64,000 bases of DNA from Branchiostoma floridae (GCF_000003815.2 NC_049989.1:14016918-14080917), one strand, 5' to 3'; shown: positions 45,573 to 56,126, counted from the stretch's first letter. The notes: generated by a model not told the origin, from the letters alone. Numbers and translations: made by a program.

Positions 45573-45865
45573 AAACTACAGTATGAATTTTACTTTTTTA
45601 ACGGATTTTTACAATGCAAGGCCAGTTGACTACTTCTATGCAATGTACTAATTTTGATGGAATTTTACTGTGAACTACAGTATGAATTTTACTTTTTAAA
45701 GGATTTTTACAATGCAGGGCCAGTTGACTACTTCTATGCAATGTACTAATTTTGATGGAATTTTACTGTGAACTACAGTATGAATTTTACTTTTTAAAGG
45801 ATTTTTACAATGCAGGGCCAGTTGACCACTTTTATGCTATGAACTAATTTTGATGGAATTTTGAA
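45573..45865. repeat. ~99-bp tandem repeat, 3 copies
   Basis: Units start at about 45573, 45673 and 45771 with aactacagtatgaattttac and share ggccagttgactacttctat. The third copy is slightly more diverged. Confidence 0.93.
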
Positions 45866-46017
45866 ATTATTTTCCTAGCAGATAGCGGTGAGGCACGGAC
45901 AACAGTATTCGGCAACATCATTGTGAAAAAGTGTGAACTCTTTACCCCACAGAAGAACTACCCCAACAACAAATTCAATAAAATTTCAATAATAGAATAT
46001 AATATGTAGCAAAATGT

Positions 46018-46137
46018 TTATCCCGGATGCTGATGATGATTCCGGTCATCAGGGTCGTGCATGGAACAGGTACCGCTAGTCGCCTCCTGCCAGGCTTGGC
46101 CCAGGTATCTGGCCTGTTCCTGATGGTGCCTCATGGC
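46018..46137 (-). CDS. coiled-coil gene, last exon
   Basis: Acceptor cgtttatacag, phase 0 entry, 39 residues ending in TAA at 46018-46020. It reads AMRHHQEQARYLGQAWQEAT and then a His-rich tail ending HQHPG. The tail is non-helical, fitting the end of a rod protein. It has no resemblance to the myosin tailpiece. Confidence 0.7.
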   Translation of the reverse strand, partial: AMRHHQEQARYLGQAWQEATSGTCSMHDPDDRNHHQHPG

Positions 46138-46381
46138 CTGTATAAACGAACACACATCAAACTAATCAGGATATGAATTGTCATGACTTTTTGCTAATAT
46201 TGCTTGACAGGAAAGAAACTACAATTACATGTCAAACGCTGTATCCACATGCAAAGGTGATTTGATTTCATGATAATTTTCGTCTCCCCAAATAAAGCTT
46301 AATGTATAGTTTCCGTAGATTATCTATTTCGAGCGAATTTTGAGCAGATATTAGTTCCATTAGATGAAAAATCCGTGTTAC

Positions 46382-46456
46382 CATTTCTTCCATGTGTCCG
46401 TTAGACATATGCTTTTCTTCCTCTTCTTCCTTCTTCCTTCTGGCAGTTGCCAACAC
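46382..46456 (-). CDS. coiled-coil gene exon (KEEEEEK)
   Basis: A 75-nt phase 0-0 exon, reading VLATARRKKEEEEEKHMSNG then HMEEM. The acceptor is a short cattctag and the donor GTAACA. Highly charged helix, no further identity. Confidence 0.6.
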
Positions 46457-46772
46457 CTAGAATGTAGACAATGTGTGATCAGATCACCACAGTGACGTGA
46501 CATTAAATGAGATAAGATAGTTTGTCTCGACAGGTACTGCCTTGTCAGCATGAAGATGGCTTGGGAATTATTAAATAAAAGAATAGACGTCCTCAGATTT
46601 GAAAGGACAAATTCTACAAACACTACATTGAGCTTAGAATGTTCGACCTTAATGTTTGAACTTGTAAAGTAGGTCGGTGGTTTGGTCAGTTTGCAATTAT
46701 AGTGCTTGTTTACATCTGGTTTGGCTCTGTTCCAATGTTGTAGACTAAAATGCAGAAAGTAGTGCTACTTAC

Positions 46773-46823
46773 TTTAAAGATCTCTCTTTCCATCATCGTA
46801 CAGCTGAGCGCACTCTGGAGCTC
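46773..46823 (-). CDS. coiled-coil gene exon
   Basis: A 51-nt phase 0-0 exon with a perfect GTAAGT donor, reading ELQSALSCTMMEREIFK. Helical heptad-like character. Confidence 0.65.
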
Positions 46824-46968
46824 CTATGCATATAGTGGAAATGTCAACACATTAAACATTTACAATACTGACTTAAAGGCAAGACAAATAACCACTATCT
46901 ATTAAATGAAAATGCGACACAAGGGAAAAGGCCAGACAAGAAATACGAAATCAAACATTGGCACTGAC

Positions 46969-47028
46969 CTTGATTTGTTTATCTTGTGACATCCTCGTCA
47001 TTTCATATACTGCTTTAGTCAAGTCGAT
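46969..47028 (-). CDS. coiled-coil gene exon
   Basis: A 60-nt phase 0-0 exon reading IDLTKAVYEMTRMSQDKQIK, acceptor cctgtag and donor GTCAGT. It follows the duplicated myosin-rod cassettes in transcript order. Confidence 0.62.
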
Positions 47029-47902
47029 CTACAGGAATGCATATGAGAAAGACGTCTGACTAACTTCGACACGTCAACATTTTACACCGATCTTGCTGTT
47101 ACGTTACAACATTAACAGCCGGTTAAACATTGACATTCCCACCTATTGATACAAGCAGTTACTACTTTAAGAAAATCGATATGCCGTTGCTAAAAGATCA
47201 AGAACAACGATAAGGATGATAATAACAACAATGATAATGTTAACAATGACGAAAACAACAAATATCGGTAACAACAATGGCAATTTGATGATAAATCATA
47301 GAAATGATAGTAAAATGAAATATCTGAATATCTGAATAGCCTGGGTACCGTCCGATTTCTACCGGGTTTTCATCTAATAAAAATGATTTTCTCATAACAA
47401 AAGATCATTAGCAGATTGATTGGCGCAAAACCTTCACCATTATACACATGAAAAACATAGTCTCATTACAGTGGTATGTACCAAAGTGCTGTATTTTCTC
47501 ATAGAAAAAATTAATATTAGGGGCAATGAAACCTAATGACGTAATTCATATGACCCCAAAAAGATTTAGAATCCTTTTATGCTTTCATGACGATCTATCA
47601 GTATTCGTTACAGTTCCATTCTTTCTTCATTCAATAATGAGAAAACAATGGAAAGTCAAAATGCTAATTTAGCTAACTCTGAAACTTTAACAGCAATACC
47701 CTACAAACATCCATCGTGTAAAACAATCACATTGTACAGCCAAGCGAAAGGATAGAACGCAAATACAACACACCTACAACAACAATCATTAATATGCAAT
47801 AATGATACGTAATAATAATGATTAATAAGTATTAATACAATAAAACCGTCGCCAACTAAATAGTTTTTATTGCAACACTTATTAAACATGATTTTAACTC
47901 AC

Positions 47903-48103
47903 CGATGCCTCAGATTGCGTCTTGTGACTCTTGATCTTAAGCTGCAATTTCTCCACCAGCTCCTGAAGACGCTCCTGCTTCTTACGGTCCTCGTCTGACT
48001 GGAAGGTCATCTCCTTGAGACGGAGCTCGTTCTTACGCAGATTCTTCAGGGTCTCCTGGTGGCGCCTCTGCTCGGCGTCCAGGCCTGCCTTCAGGTCACG
48101 CAC
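47903..48103 (-). CDS. myosin-rod exon Y, copy 1
   Basis: A 201-nt phase 0-0 exon between acceptor ctccaacccag and donor GTGAGT. It begins VRDLKAGLDAEQRRHQETLK and continues NLRKNELRLKEMTFQSDEDR then QERLQELVEKLQLKIKS. This is the light-meromyosin stretch of myosin-II heavy chain (R.LE.ELDAEQRRH.ETLKN.RKNE.R.KE..FQ.EEDRK.QERLQELVDKLQ.KIK.YK). Copies 2-4 lie at 49.5, 51.2 and 51.7 kb. Copy 1 has LKAGLD where the others have L(E/K)AELD. Confidence 0.9.
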
Positions 48104-48128
48104 CTGGGTTGGAGGAAAACTTTCCTTA

Positions 48129-48450
48129 AGCTAAGGGCACAACCCGCCGTACGTGCAATTTGTCGACCCGTACGTTGTTTCTGGAGGCTACGTCCGCCAC
48201 GTATTCCTAACAACGTTCAGACTGTACAGGGCAGGCGCGTCGCCCGTACTGGCACGTACGGGGGCAAATCCGCAGCCCGATGGCACACACAGTTTTGCCT
48301 ACACGTAAAGTTCTACGGTGTCTGCTTGCTCCAAAATCCGTCGGATTCCCTACGAGTTCGTAAGGAGGCGGTACTTACCACTAACGGATCCCAAAAGATC
48401 GCCCACGTTTTGGCACGTATTTGCACGTACGGCGGGTTGTGCCCTTAGCT
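48129..48450. mobile_element. Harbinger-type MITE (322 bp, TTA duplication)
   Basis: Perfect terminal inverted repeats starting agctaagggcacaacccgcc, with TTA on both sides. It sits about 25 bp upstream of the exon Y copy 1 acceptor. Truncated copies of the same element occupy the same place beside exon Y copies 3 and 4 (51.39 and 51.91 kb), so it inserted before the exon duplications. Confidence 0.88.
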
Positions 48451-48889
48451 TTAGGCACTAGTGTAATCATACAGCTGAGAGTAACATCTCGAAAGAGTGA
48501 CATACTATACTATGTGCTACCCAGTTTGGACACGTATGCGTAGGCGTTGTCCTGCAAGTGTCCATATGCCATAACCACTGGAGTTTCTGAACAAAATGTA
48601 CTAGTCACAATAAGCTTCTGGCAGCCTTTACTAATACGCCAGGCATTTGTGTGGCCAGTTCTTGCCGCATGCGCGCACACCAGACTAATACGCGAGGTAG
48701 CAGGTAGTCAAGCACCTGGATAGGTTTTGAAAAAGTCAGAGGTTTGCAGGTAGCATTCACTAACTTTCGTCCGTGACTTAGAAGACAAGACTGATAGGGC
48801 TCATATACTCACACCGGACAAAACACCATTCTTGTTGATAAATGTACCGCCTTACCCTGTCCCCGGCTTCTGTAGGAATACCGACTTAC

Positions 48890-49051
48890 CCTAGTCTCCA
48901 GCTTCTGCAGGTGGTGTTTCCCGGCCTTCAGCGCGCCCGTCTCCACCTCGTCAAGACGACGCTGGAAGTCTCGGATAGTCTCCTCAAGATTCTTCTCAAG
49001 ATGAGCGTTCTTGTCGTGTTCCTGACGTAGGTCGTCAGCGATGCTCGCAGC
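48890..49051 (-). CDS. myosin-rod exon X, copy 1
   Basis: A 162-nt phase 0-0 exon with a perfect GTAAGT donor. It reads [20 protein letters not shown], then [20 protein letters not shown] and [14 protein letters not shown]. It matches the myosin rod block AA..A..L..EQD...H.E...K.LE...(R/K)D.Q.RLDEAE..ALK.GKK..QKLE. It lacks three residues (VKK, with local change) present in copy 2, which would alter coiled-coil phasing. It directly precedes Y copy 1 in transcript order, as in real myosins. Confidence 0.88.
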
Positions 49052-49482
49052 CTGTTTCAGATAAACACAAGAAAGGCAATCAGTGATAGCAGACTTCAGA
49101 CAGTAGGCGCCCTCTAACAGAACATATGAGAACTGCACTGCAGAAACGCGCGCACACACACATACACACACACATACACACACACACGTAAACACACAAA
49201 AAACTAGCACGCACAACACCCCCCAAAAATTCAGATTTAGAATTTGCTCGTGCAGTATTCGTTACAAATCGATTCTTCTTCATTCAATATTGAACCTTAA
49301 CCGCAATGCCTTAGAAATATCCATCGCGTAAAACAATCTTCATACATACAGCCATGCGAAAGGATAGAACACAAATACAACACACCAACATCAACAATCG
49401 TCATTAATTCGTAAAAGCAATAAAACCGTCGCCATGGCAATAGTTTTTATTACAACACTTATTAAACATGATTTCAACTCAC

Positions 49483-49683
49483 CGATGCCTCAGATTGCGT
49501 CTTGTGACTCTTGATCTTAAGCTGCAATTTCTCCACCAGCTCCTGAAGACGCTCCTGCTTCTTATGGTCCTCGTCTGACTGGAAGGTCATCTCCTTGAGA
49601 CGGAGCTCGTTCTTGCGCAGGTTCTTCAGGGTCTCCTGGTGGCGCCTCTGCTTAGCGTCGAGTTCTGCCTCCAGGTTACGCAC
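49483..49683 (-). CDS. myosin-rod exon Y, copy 2
   Basis: A 201-nt phase 0-0 exon, acceptor ctccaacccag, donor GTGAGT. It starts VRNLEAELDAKQRRHQETLK, and carries TFQSDEDHKKQERLQELV. Differences from copy 1 are few. Its upstream intron carries a different transposon (49.74-50.30 kb) in place of the Harbinger MITE. Confidence 0.9.
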
Positions 49684-49739
49684 CTGGGTTGGAGGAAAAC
49701 TTTCTTTAGGGTTTGATGCAACATACACTCGAGAGCCGC

Positions 49740-50300
49740 GTAGTGCCCGTACCCAGGGGGGGGGGAGGTGGGGGTTGGGGTTCGGACCCAACAACCAACC
49801 CCCCCACACCTACTCCCCCCCCCCCCCCACACACACACACATACGCTCGAAGGTCCGTTTTTTCACACTCGAAGGTCCGCTTTTTCATGTCCAAGATTTA
49901 TTTTTCAAAGGCATGACTGATATGCGTTTTTCACTGATAGACATTTCATTCAATCTAAGCTAGTTTTTGCAAAATGTGCACCATAAAGTGCAGGAAATAG
50001 CGTTTCAGTGGGTCCAGATTTCAAAATTTCTCCGGACCTCCATTGCGTCTTTGGTTTCCGATTTGGTGAAAGTATGTCGGGGGTCGCCCTCAAAGACTTA
50101 CGCCGAAAGTCTTGTGTGTATCTTAATAGAAATTCCATTTAACTTTGCCAGTAAATTTTGCCCGTCAAAATGCAGGAAATTGCGTTTCAGAGGGTCAAAA
50201 TTTCAACTTTTTTCTGGGGAGCATGCCCCCGGAACCCCATAGGCAGCTCAAGTAATTAAAAGAGCCCCTCACTGTGGCAAAATCCTGGCTACGGGCATGG
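49740..50300. mobile_element. inverted-repeat DNA element with gtgcccgtacccagg ends
   Basis: The left end reads tagtgcccgtacccagg and the right end cctggctacgggcat, inverted to each other with small differences. The inside has poly-G, poly-C and (CA)n runs and two copies of an aaatagcgtttcag(t/a)gggtc phrase. No clear target-site duplication. Confidence 0.6.
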
Positions 50301-50643
50301 AGAGTAACATCTCGCAAGGGTGACATCCTATACTATGTACTACCCAGTTTGGACATATATACGTAAGCGTTGCCCTACAAGTGTTTATATACCATAACCA
50401 CTGGAGTTTCTAAACAAGTCTACTTGGCACAATAAGCTTCTGTCAGCCTTTACTGACACGCCAGGCACTTGTGTGGCCAGCAGTTCTTGCCGCACACCTG
50501 ACTAATACGCGAGGTAGCAGGTTCTCAAGTACCTGTAGGTGTTGAAATAGTCAGAAGTTTGCAGGTAGCATCCACTAACTTTCGTCCGTGACAAGTGTAC
50601 CACCTTACCCTAGTCCCCGGCTTCTGTAGGGGTACCGTCTTAC

Positions 50644-50814
50644 CTTAGTCTCCAGCTTCTGCAGGTGGTGTTTCCCGGCCTTCAGCGCGCCCGTCTCCAC
50701 CTCGTCAAGACGACGCTGGAAGTCTCGGATATTGTCCTCAAGACTCTTCTTCACCTTCTCAAGATGGGCGTTCTTGTCTTGTTCCTGACGGAGGTCGTCA
50801 GCGATGCTCGCAGC
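50644..50814 (-). CDS. myosin-rod exon X, copy 2
   Basis: A 171-nt phase 0-0 exon, acceptor tctggaacag and donor GTAAGA. It encodes [40 protein letters not shown] and [17 protein letters not shown]. It is the full-length form compared with copy 1 and fits the myosin-II rod consensus residue for residue in the conserved positions. Confidence 0.9.
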
Positions 50815-51172
50815 CTGTTCCAGATAAACACAGGAAAGACAATCAGCGATAGTAGATTTTACTCCTTCAGACAGTAAGCGACCTCTAGCCGAACATATGA
50901 GAACTGCACTGCAGAAACACGCACACACACACACCAAAAAAATCAGATTGATAATTCTTTTATTCAGATCTATCACTATTCGTTACGAATCCATTCTTTC
51001 TTCATTCAATAATGAACCTTAACAGCAATCTTCATACATACAGCCATGTGAAAGGATAGAAAACGAATACAACACACCTACATCAACAATCATTCGTACG
51101 TAAAAACAATAAAACCGTCGCCATGGCAATGGCTTTTTATTGCAACACTTATTAAACATGATTTCAACACAC

Positions 51173-51373
51173 CGATGCCTCAGATTGCCTCTTGTGCGTC
51201 TTTATCTTCATCTGTACTTCCTCCACCAACTCCTGGAGACGTTCCTGTTTCTTACGGTCCTCGTCTGACTGAAAGGTCATCTCCTTAAGACGGAGCTCGT
51301 TCTTGCGCAGGTTCTTCAGGGTGTCCTGGTGGCGCCTCTGCTCGGCGTCCAGCTCTGCCTCCAGGTCACGCAC
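51173..51373 (-). CDS. myosin-rod exon Y, copy 3
   Basis: A 201-nt phase 0-0 exon with acceptor ctccaacccag. The donor is GTGTGT, weaker than the GTGAGT of the other copies. It starts VRDLEAELDAEQRRHQDTLK and ends IKTHKRQSEAS. It is not preceded by its own X exon. Confidence 0.85.
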
Positions 51374-51689
51374 CTGGGTTGGAGAAAAACGTTCCTTAAG
51401 TTAAGGGCACCTCGCCGTACAACCCAAAAACCAGATTTATAATTCTTTTATTCAGATCTATCAGTATTCGTTACAAATTCATTCTTTCTTCATTCAATAA
51501 TAAACCTTAACAGCAATGCCTTACAAATATCCATCGCGTAAAACAATCTTCATACATACAGCCATGCGAAATGATAGAACACAAATATAACACACCTACA
51601 TCAACAATCAATACTACGTAAAAATAATAAAACCGTCGCCATGGCAATAGTCTTCATTGCAACACGTATTAAACATGATTTCAACTCAC

Positions 51690-51887
51690 TTCGTCAGATT
51701 GCGTCTTGTACGTGTTGATCTTCTGCTGCATTTTCTCCACCAGCTCCTGAAGACGCTCCTGCTTCTTACGGTCCTCGTCTGACTGGAAGGTCATCTCCTT
51801 GAGACGGAGCTCGTTCTTGCGTAGATTCTTCAGGGTGTCCTGGTGGCGCCTCTGCTCGGCGTCCAGCTCTGCCTTCAGGTCACGCAC
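51690..51887 (-). CDS. myosin-rod exon Y, copy 4
   Basis: A 198-nt phase 0-0 exon, starting VRDLKAELDAEQRRHQDTLK and ending INTYKTQSDE, donor GTGAGT. It is one codon shorter than the other Y copies at the 3' end. The truncated Harbinger MITE lies just upstream of its acceptor. Confidence 0.87.
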
Positions 51888-51907
51888 CTGGGTTGTAGAA
51901 AAACGTT

Positions 51908-51996
51908 CCTTAAGCTAAGGGCACAACCCGCCGTACGTGCAATTTGTCCGTACGTTTCTTTGGGAGGCCAAGTCCGCCACGTATTTCTGAAAACGC
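51908..51996. mobile_element. truncated Harbinger MITE
   Basis: Same left terminal repeat (ctaagggcacaacccgccgt) as the intact element at 48.13 kb, but cut off after about 90 bp where it meets the WRTK exon. Confidence 0.8.
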
Positions 51997-52065
51997 CTCG
52001 TAGATATGGATCTCCTTCTTCGATTCCTCCAGCTCCAAGTTGACCTGTTCGCTCTTCGTTCGCCA
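51997..52065 (-). CDS. myosin-rod-like exon (WRTKSEQ), donor unclear
   Basis: Acceptor attggttgtgtttag, then WRTKSEQVNLELEESKKEIH and IYE. W-R-T/S-K-x-E followed by ELEESKK resembles the myosin rod segment around the conserved WR.K.E. Its 3' border falls where the truncated MITE begins, and the only candidate donor is a non-canonical GC. The original donor may have been lost with the deletion. If so, this exon can no longer be spliced normally. Confidence 0.5.
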
Positions 52066-52431
52066 CTAAACACAACCAATGAGAAGTGTTTGAATCCCCC
52101 GTCACACATTCAGGACCGTCTCACGAATTCACACCCGACCGCTTCCCAACTGAGGTCGACGCTGCATTAGGAGTAATCCATCCTATTCTAGTCCCAGACC
52201 TTTCCTCTGGTGGCATCTATTAGAATATCCCGATAATAGACCTCCCGACTTTGATTTGTCAGAATGCAGGGTTTGAGCAAATGACTTTTCAAGAATAGCT
52301 AGTCGACACCCTGACGGACAAAGTCCCAATTACAGATGGCCTAACTTACGATTGACTCCCAACCTAGCCTCCGTTGGAGTCTTCGAAATGGGCTGGATTT
52401 TGACGACGCCTCAGAGGCGAGCCAAATATTG

Positions 52432-52627
52432 TACTGTAAATGCAGAAATGTTCGCGGTGGATTTATGTTCGCGGTTTTCGCGTTGGCCATTTCACCGCGA
52501 ATTTAAAACCACCGCGAACATTTTTCTAGGGCATTGAAATACTTCAGTGCATGGAGCTACCGCGAAATTAAAACCACCACAAAAAGTCCTCTTTCCCGCT
52601 ACCGCGAACTTAAATGCATTTACAGTA
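52432..52627. mobile_element. MITE with tactgtaaatgca terminal repeats
   Basis: Left end tactgtaaatgcagaaatgt and right end aaatgcatttacagta are inverted. The inside contains several ccgcgaa(t/c)tta(a) phrases in both orientations. Fragments of the family occur at about 61.18 and 62.0 kb. Confidence 0.78.
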
Positions 52628-52939
52628 GTTTGCGACCGTTTGACAAGAATTCCCAAAATATCGCAAGCATGTCAGGAATTTTTCTACAGGCATGTGTAGC
52701 TGCATCATCCCTTTAGAGGGGAATAACTTAGGAATGGGTTGACGGATCTTTGCAATGTATATAGCTTACACAATAACAGCTGATAAATACACTGCATTTC
52801 ATGTTAGAATGCTAAAAAAATATGCAATATGTAACTCAAAAAGAGAGAAGTATTATGCTTATTGATTAGTTCATGCAAATGAGGATCTCGTTTGTATAAT
52901 TAATGACAAACATTTATGATAGGTCACTCGTCAAAAGAG

Positions 52940-53115
52940 ATCACTTTTTTGTTAACAGCAATGCCCGACAAACATCCATCGCGTAAAACAATCTTCATAC
53001 ATACAGCCAGGCGAAAGGATAGAGGATAGAACACAAATACAACACACCTATAACAGCAATCATTAATACTTGTAAACAATACAACCGCCACCATGGCGAC
53101 AGTTTTTAGTTTTGT
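52940..53115. repeat. orphan copy of the intron flank duplicated with exon Y
   Basis: Same sequence (catccatcgcgtaaaacaat, cataca(t)acagccaggcgaaaggatag, aaccgccaccatggc) that lies 3' of each exon Y copy, but no Y exon follows. It marks an extra duplication that has lost its exon. Confidence 0.75.
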
Positions 53116-53171
53116 CGTCACGTCTTGTCAGTAAATTTTTCACACCAAAAAGGATCAGAAGCAAACCCTAC

Positions 53172-53219
53172 CTCTTCTCTGAGCTTGGCCGTCTCGTTGT
53201 TACTGAGAGCCAACTCCTC
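53172..53219 (-). CDS. coiled-coil gene exon
   Basis: A 48-nt phase 0-0 exon, donor GTAGGG, reading EELALSNNETAKLREE. In transcript order it directly precedes the WRTK exon. Confidence 0.6.
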
Positions 53220-53514
53220 CTAAACCGTGTGAAAACAAACATTTGCTTCAGAATAAAATCTTACCTAATTTTCAATGTTTTTGTGACATTTCTAGACATA
53301 CTCTGTAAACCAATCAACTTTATAACAACATACAATGGCCAGCTCCAAAATGGATGTTTGCACTTTCTTACCATGTGACCATTGGAAGTTTGGTGATCTT
53401 TGACGTCCATATAGCACTTACAGTAAGTGGTTATACTGTATATCTTTTAGGAAACGTGTGAGTTACTACAGGGATAGAGTTTGCTACACAGTTTGTTACG
53501 GTGCCTCTAGACGA

Positions 53515-54260
53515 CCATATCGGCATCACGTAGCGTGACGGCAGTATGTGTAGCTAACAGCTGCACATATCGCATCACGTAGCGTAACGGCAGTATGTGT
53601 AGCTCACAGCCGCACATATCGGCATCACGTAGCGTAACGGCAGTATGTGTAGCTCACAGCCGCACATATCGGCATCACGTAGTGTAACGGCAGTATGTGT
53701 AGCTCAAAGCTGCGCATATCGGCATCACGTAGAGTAATGGCAGTATGTGTAGCTCACAGCTGCGCATATTGTCATCACGTAGCGTAACGGCAGTATGTGT
53801 AGCTCAAAGCTGCGCATATCGGCATCACGTAGCGTAACGGCAGTATGTGTAGCTCACAGCTGCGCATATCGGCATCACGTAGCGTAACGGCAGTATGTGT
53901 AGCCCACAGCTGCGCATATCGGCATCATGCAGCGTAACGGCAGTATGTGTAGCTCACAGCTGCGCATATCGGCATCACGTAGCGTAACGGCAGTATGTGT
54001 AGCCCACAGCTGCGCATATCGGCATCACGTAGCGTAACGGCAGTACGTGTGGCTCACAGCTCGGACCTCCTGGGTTCGAGCACCCTGACATGCTCCGGTG
54101 TGCCCTTAGGGAACGTTACTAGTACTTGAATGGACATATATGGAGGTCCCGTGATTGAGGAAAGTAAAACTTCGAGCATGTATACGGAAAAGAGCCCACC
54201 ACACTTATCGAAAAGTGTAGGGTCCCATCCCGTTAAAATCCTTGTGCGTTACGCCACAAG
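53515..54260 (+). repeat. SINE with its tRNA-like A-box amplified as a ~50-bp minisatellite
   Basis: From 53.52 to 54.05 kb a 50-51-bp unit (gcatcacgtagcgtaacggc, agtatgtgtagctcac, agctgcgcatatcg) repeats about ten times. TAGCGTAACGG fits a Pol III A box. After the last unit the sequence continues to a B box (GGGTTCGAGCACCC, 54071-54084) and a SINE-like body ending near 54.26 kb in an A-rich tract. The distance from last A box to B box (~40 nt) is tRNA-like. Confidence 0.75.
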
Positions 54261-54323
54261 GCAATACAAAAAATATTTAAAAACAGGTCTTCTTTTTTAG
54301 CCAATGGTATTGTTTTAGCCTAC

Positions 54324-54395
54324 CTTCGTTTGGCTTAACATGGAGTCCTTCACGGCTGCTTGGTCATCTTTCTCCGCTACCAATTTGGTCAGCGC
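54324..54395 (-). CDS. coiled-coil gene exon
   Basis: A 72-nt phase 0-0 exon, acceptor gaatgttcacag, donor GTAGGC, reading ALTKLVAEKDDQAAVKDSML then SQTK. Amphipathic helix; no family match. Confidence 0.65.
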
Positions 54396-54774
54396 CTGTG
54401 AACATTCAACGATACTACGGTTAGTCAAAGAATGATAGTGTTAATTGTCAGGACAACGTACGTCAACGTTGTTTGCTGTTTTCTAAAACTCGTTTTTCAC
54501 CACCGTTGATAAATGTATCTGTCCTTAGCTATCCTACATTTCCAAGTGTTATGTGCTTCTAATATACCACAAGTATAATTGCTATTGTACGTTCTTTTTT
54601 CTCACAAATCAACTTTTATTTTGTGCTACCAAAGATCATAAGATGACCCTTGTGTAACATGAATGTCAGTAATATCCCTGTAACATTATCCACGATCTTC
54701 GGGCGTATCGATGTAAGATCGGCCATCGACAGAGGGTTTCGAGCATTTTTCCCCTGAAAATCGTCCCTGTCACA

Positions 54775-54830
54775 TATAAGCCATACTTTGTACCTTGTAC
54801 AATTGTTGTGCAATAAAGTTATTATAATAA
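54775..54830 (+). mobile_element. LINE 3' tail fragment
   Basis: Reads ccatactttgtaccttgtac then aattgttgtgcaataaagtt, matching the inverted 3' end of the LINE at 41.78 kb. A typical 5'-truncated remnant. Confidence 0.6.
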
Positions 54831-55120
54831 GCGAGGCTCGGGCGATTGCCGCAGAATCGTTGTCCGATCGACTTTCGCCAATGTGACAGGGGTATAAATA
54901 CCCATTTTCACTAGACAGCGATCGCTGACCAAAAATTTAAAAAAATCTGTGTCTGTGTCTGTATCTGTATCTGTATCCATATATCCGGTATAACCGCCGT
55001 TCGGCGTAACACACCAGCTTCGCAGGCACGTGGTGTGGCCTCTGGTAACCGTTGACTGATCTGTCAAACAATAATTGCATTATAGCTTATTTAGATGCGA
55101 ATATCCAGATTGGTACTCAC

Positions 55121-55183
55121 CTGTGTCATCACCTTCTGCACGACACTACAAGCTGTAGCCTTAATTTCCATCTCTCTAGCTTC
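55121..55183 (-). CDS. coiled-coil gene exon
   Basis: A 63-nt phase 0-0 exon, acceptor cttattttccag, perfect GTGAGT donor, reading EAREMEIKATACSVVQKVMT then Q. Confidence 0.67.
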
Positions 55184-55349
55184 CTGGAAAATAAGGAAAC
55201 ATCAAGAGAATTCGTTGTTTCTTTGCTTAGTTATCCTCCTTGTGGTTAAACTTGACCTTCACCTTTGACTCTCCAACACCTATCCACATACCAAATATCA
55301 TTTTAATCTTTTCAGAGGTTCTGAAGTTATGCTGACAGCAATAGTCTTA

Positions 55350-55984
55350 TTCGAGAGAGAGAGTGACGGAGAGAGAGAGAGAGTGAGTGACGGAGAGAGA
55401 GAGAGAGAGTGACGGAGAGAGAGAGTGAATGACGGAGAGAGAGAGAGAGAGAGAGAGTGACGGAGAGAGAAGAGAGAGTGAGTGACGGAGAGAGAGAGAG
55501 TGAGTGACGGAGAGAGAAGAGAGAGTGAGTGACGGAGAGAGAGAGTGAGTGACGGAGAGAGAGAGAGTGAGTGACGGAGAGAGAGAGTGAATGACGGAGA
55601 GAGAGAGAGAGAGAGAGTGAATGACGGAGAGAGAGAGAGAGTGAGTGACGGAGAGAGAAGAGAGAGTGAGTGACGGAGAGAGAGAGAGAGTGAGTGACGG
55701 AGAGAGAGAGAGTGAGTGACGGAGAGAGAGAGAGTGAGTGACGGAGAGAGAGAGAGTGAGTGACGGAGAGAGAGAGAGAGTGAGTGACGGAGAGAGAGAG
55801 AGTGAGTGACGGAGAGAGAGAGAGAGTGAGTGACGGAGAGAGAGAGAGTGAGTGACGGAGAGAGAGAGAGAGTGAGTGACGGAGAGAGAGAGAGTGAGTG
55901 ACGGAGAGAGAGAGAGAGTGAGTGACGGAGAGAGAGAGAGAGAGTGACAGAGAGAGACAGACAGAGAGAGAGAGAGAGAGAGGC
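55350..55984. repeat. GA-rich minisatellite (gagtgagtgacggagagaga)
   Basis: About 630 bp of gagagaga runs punctuated by gtgagtgacgga. Unit length varies from ~20 to 34 bp. Long Ser/Leu-rich frames appear on the minus strand in all three frames, a sign that they are composition artefacts. In an intron of the coiled-coil gene. Confidence 0.97.
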
Positions 55985-56126
55985 AGACACACATTTATTA
56001 CCTGAAGGTATCAAATACACGAACTTGGCCACGTTCAAAGTTGAGCATATATAGGAAAAGAGTGTTACCTGTATTATGGTGACTATGATTTCTTACTACT
56101 AGTATAACCACAATATTGCTTCTTAC

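Noticed and set aside
47701-47889. Small minus-strand frames beside each exon Y (CCYRCVVFVFYP-like peptides)
   Set aside because: They lie in the duplicated intron flank and recur only because that flank was copied with the exon.
54031-54090. Functional tRNA gene
   Set aside because: Has A- and B-box matches, but no acceptor-stem pairing or sensible anticodon loop; it is the head of a SINE.
55298-56038. Three overlapping ~220-codon Ser/Leu/Arg-His-Ser repeat frames on the minus strand
   Set aside because: All three frames are open because the GA-rich satellite lacks stop codons on that strand. No splice sites or start context.
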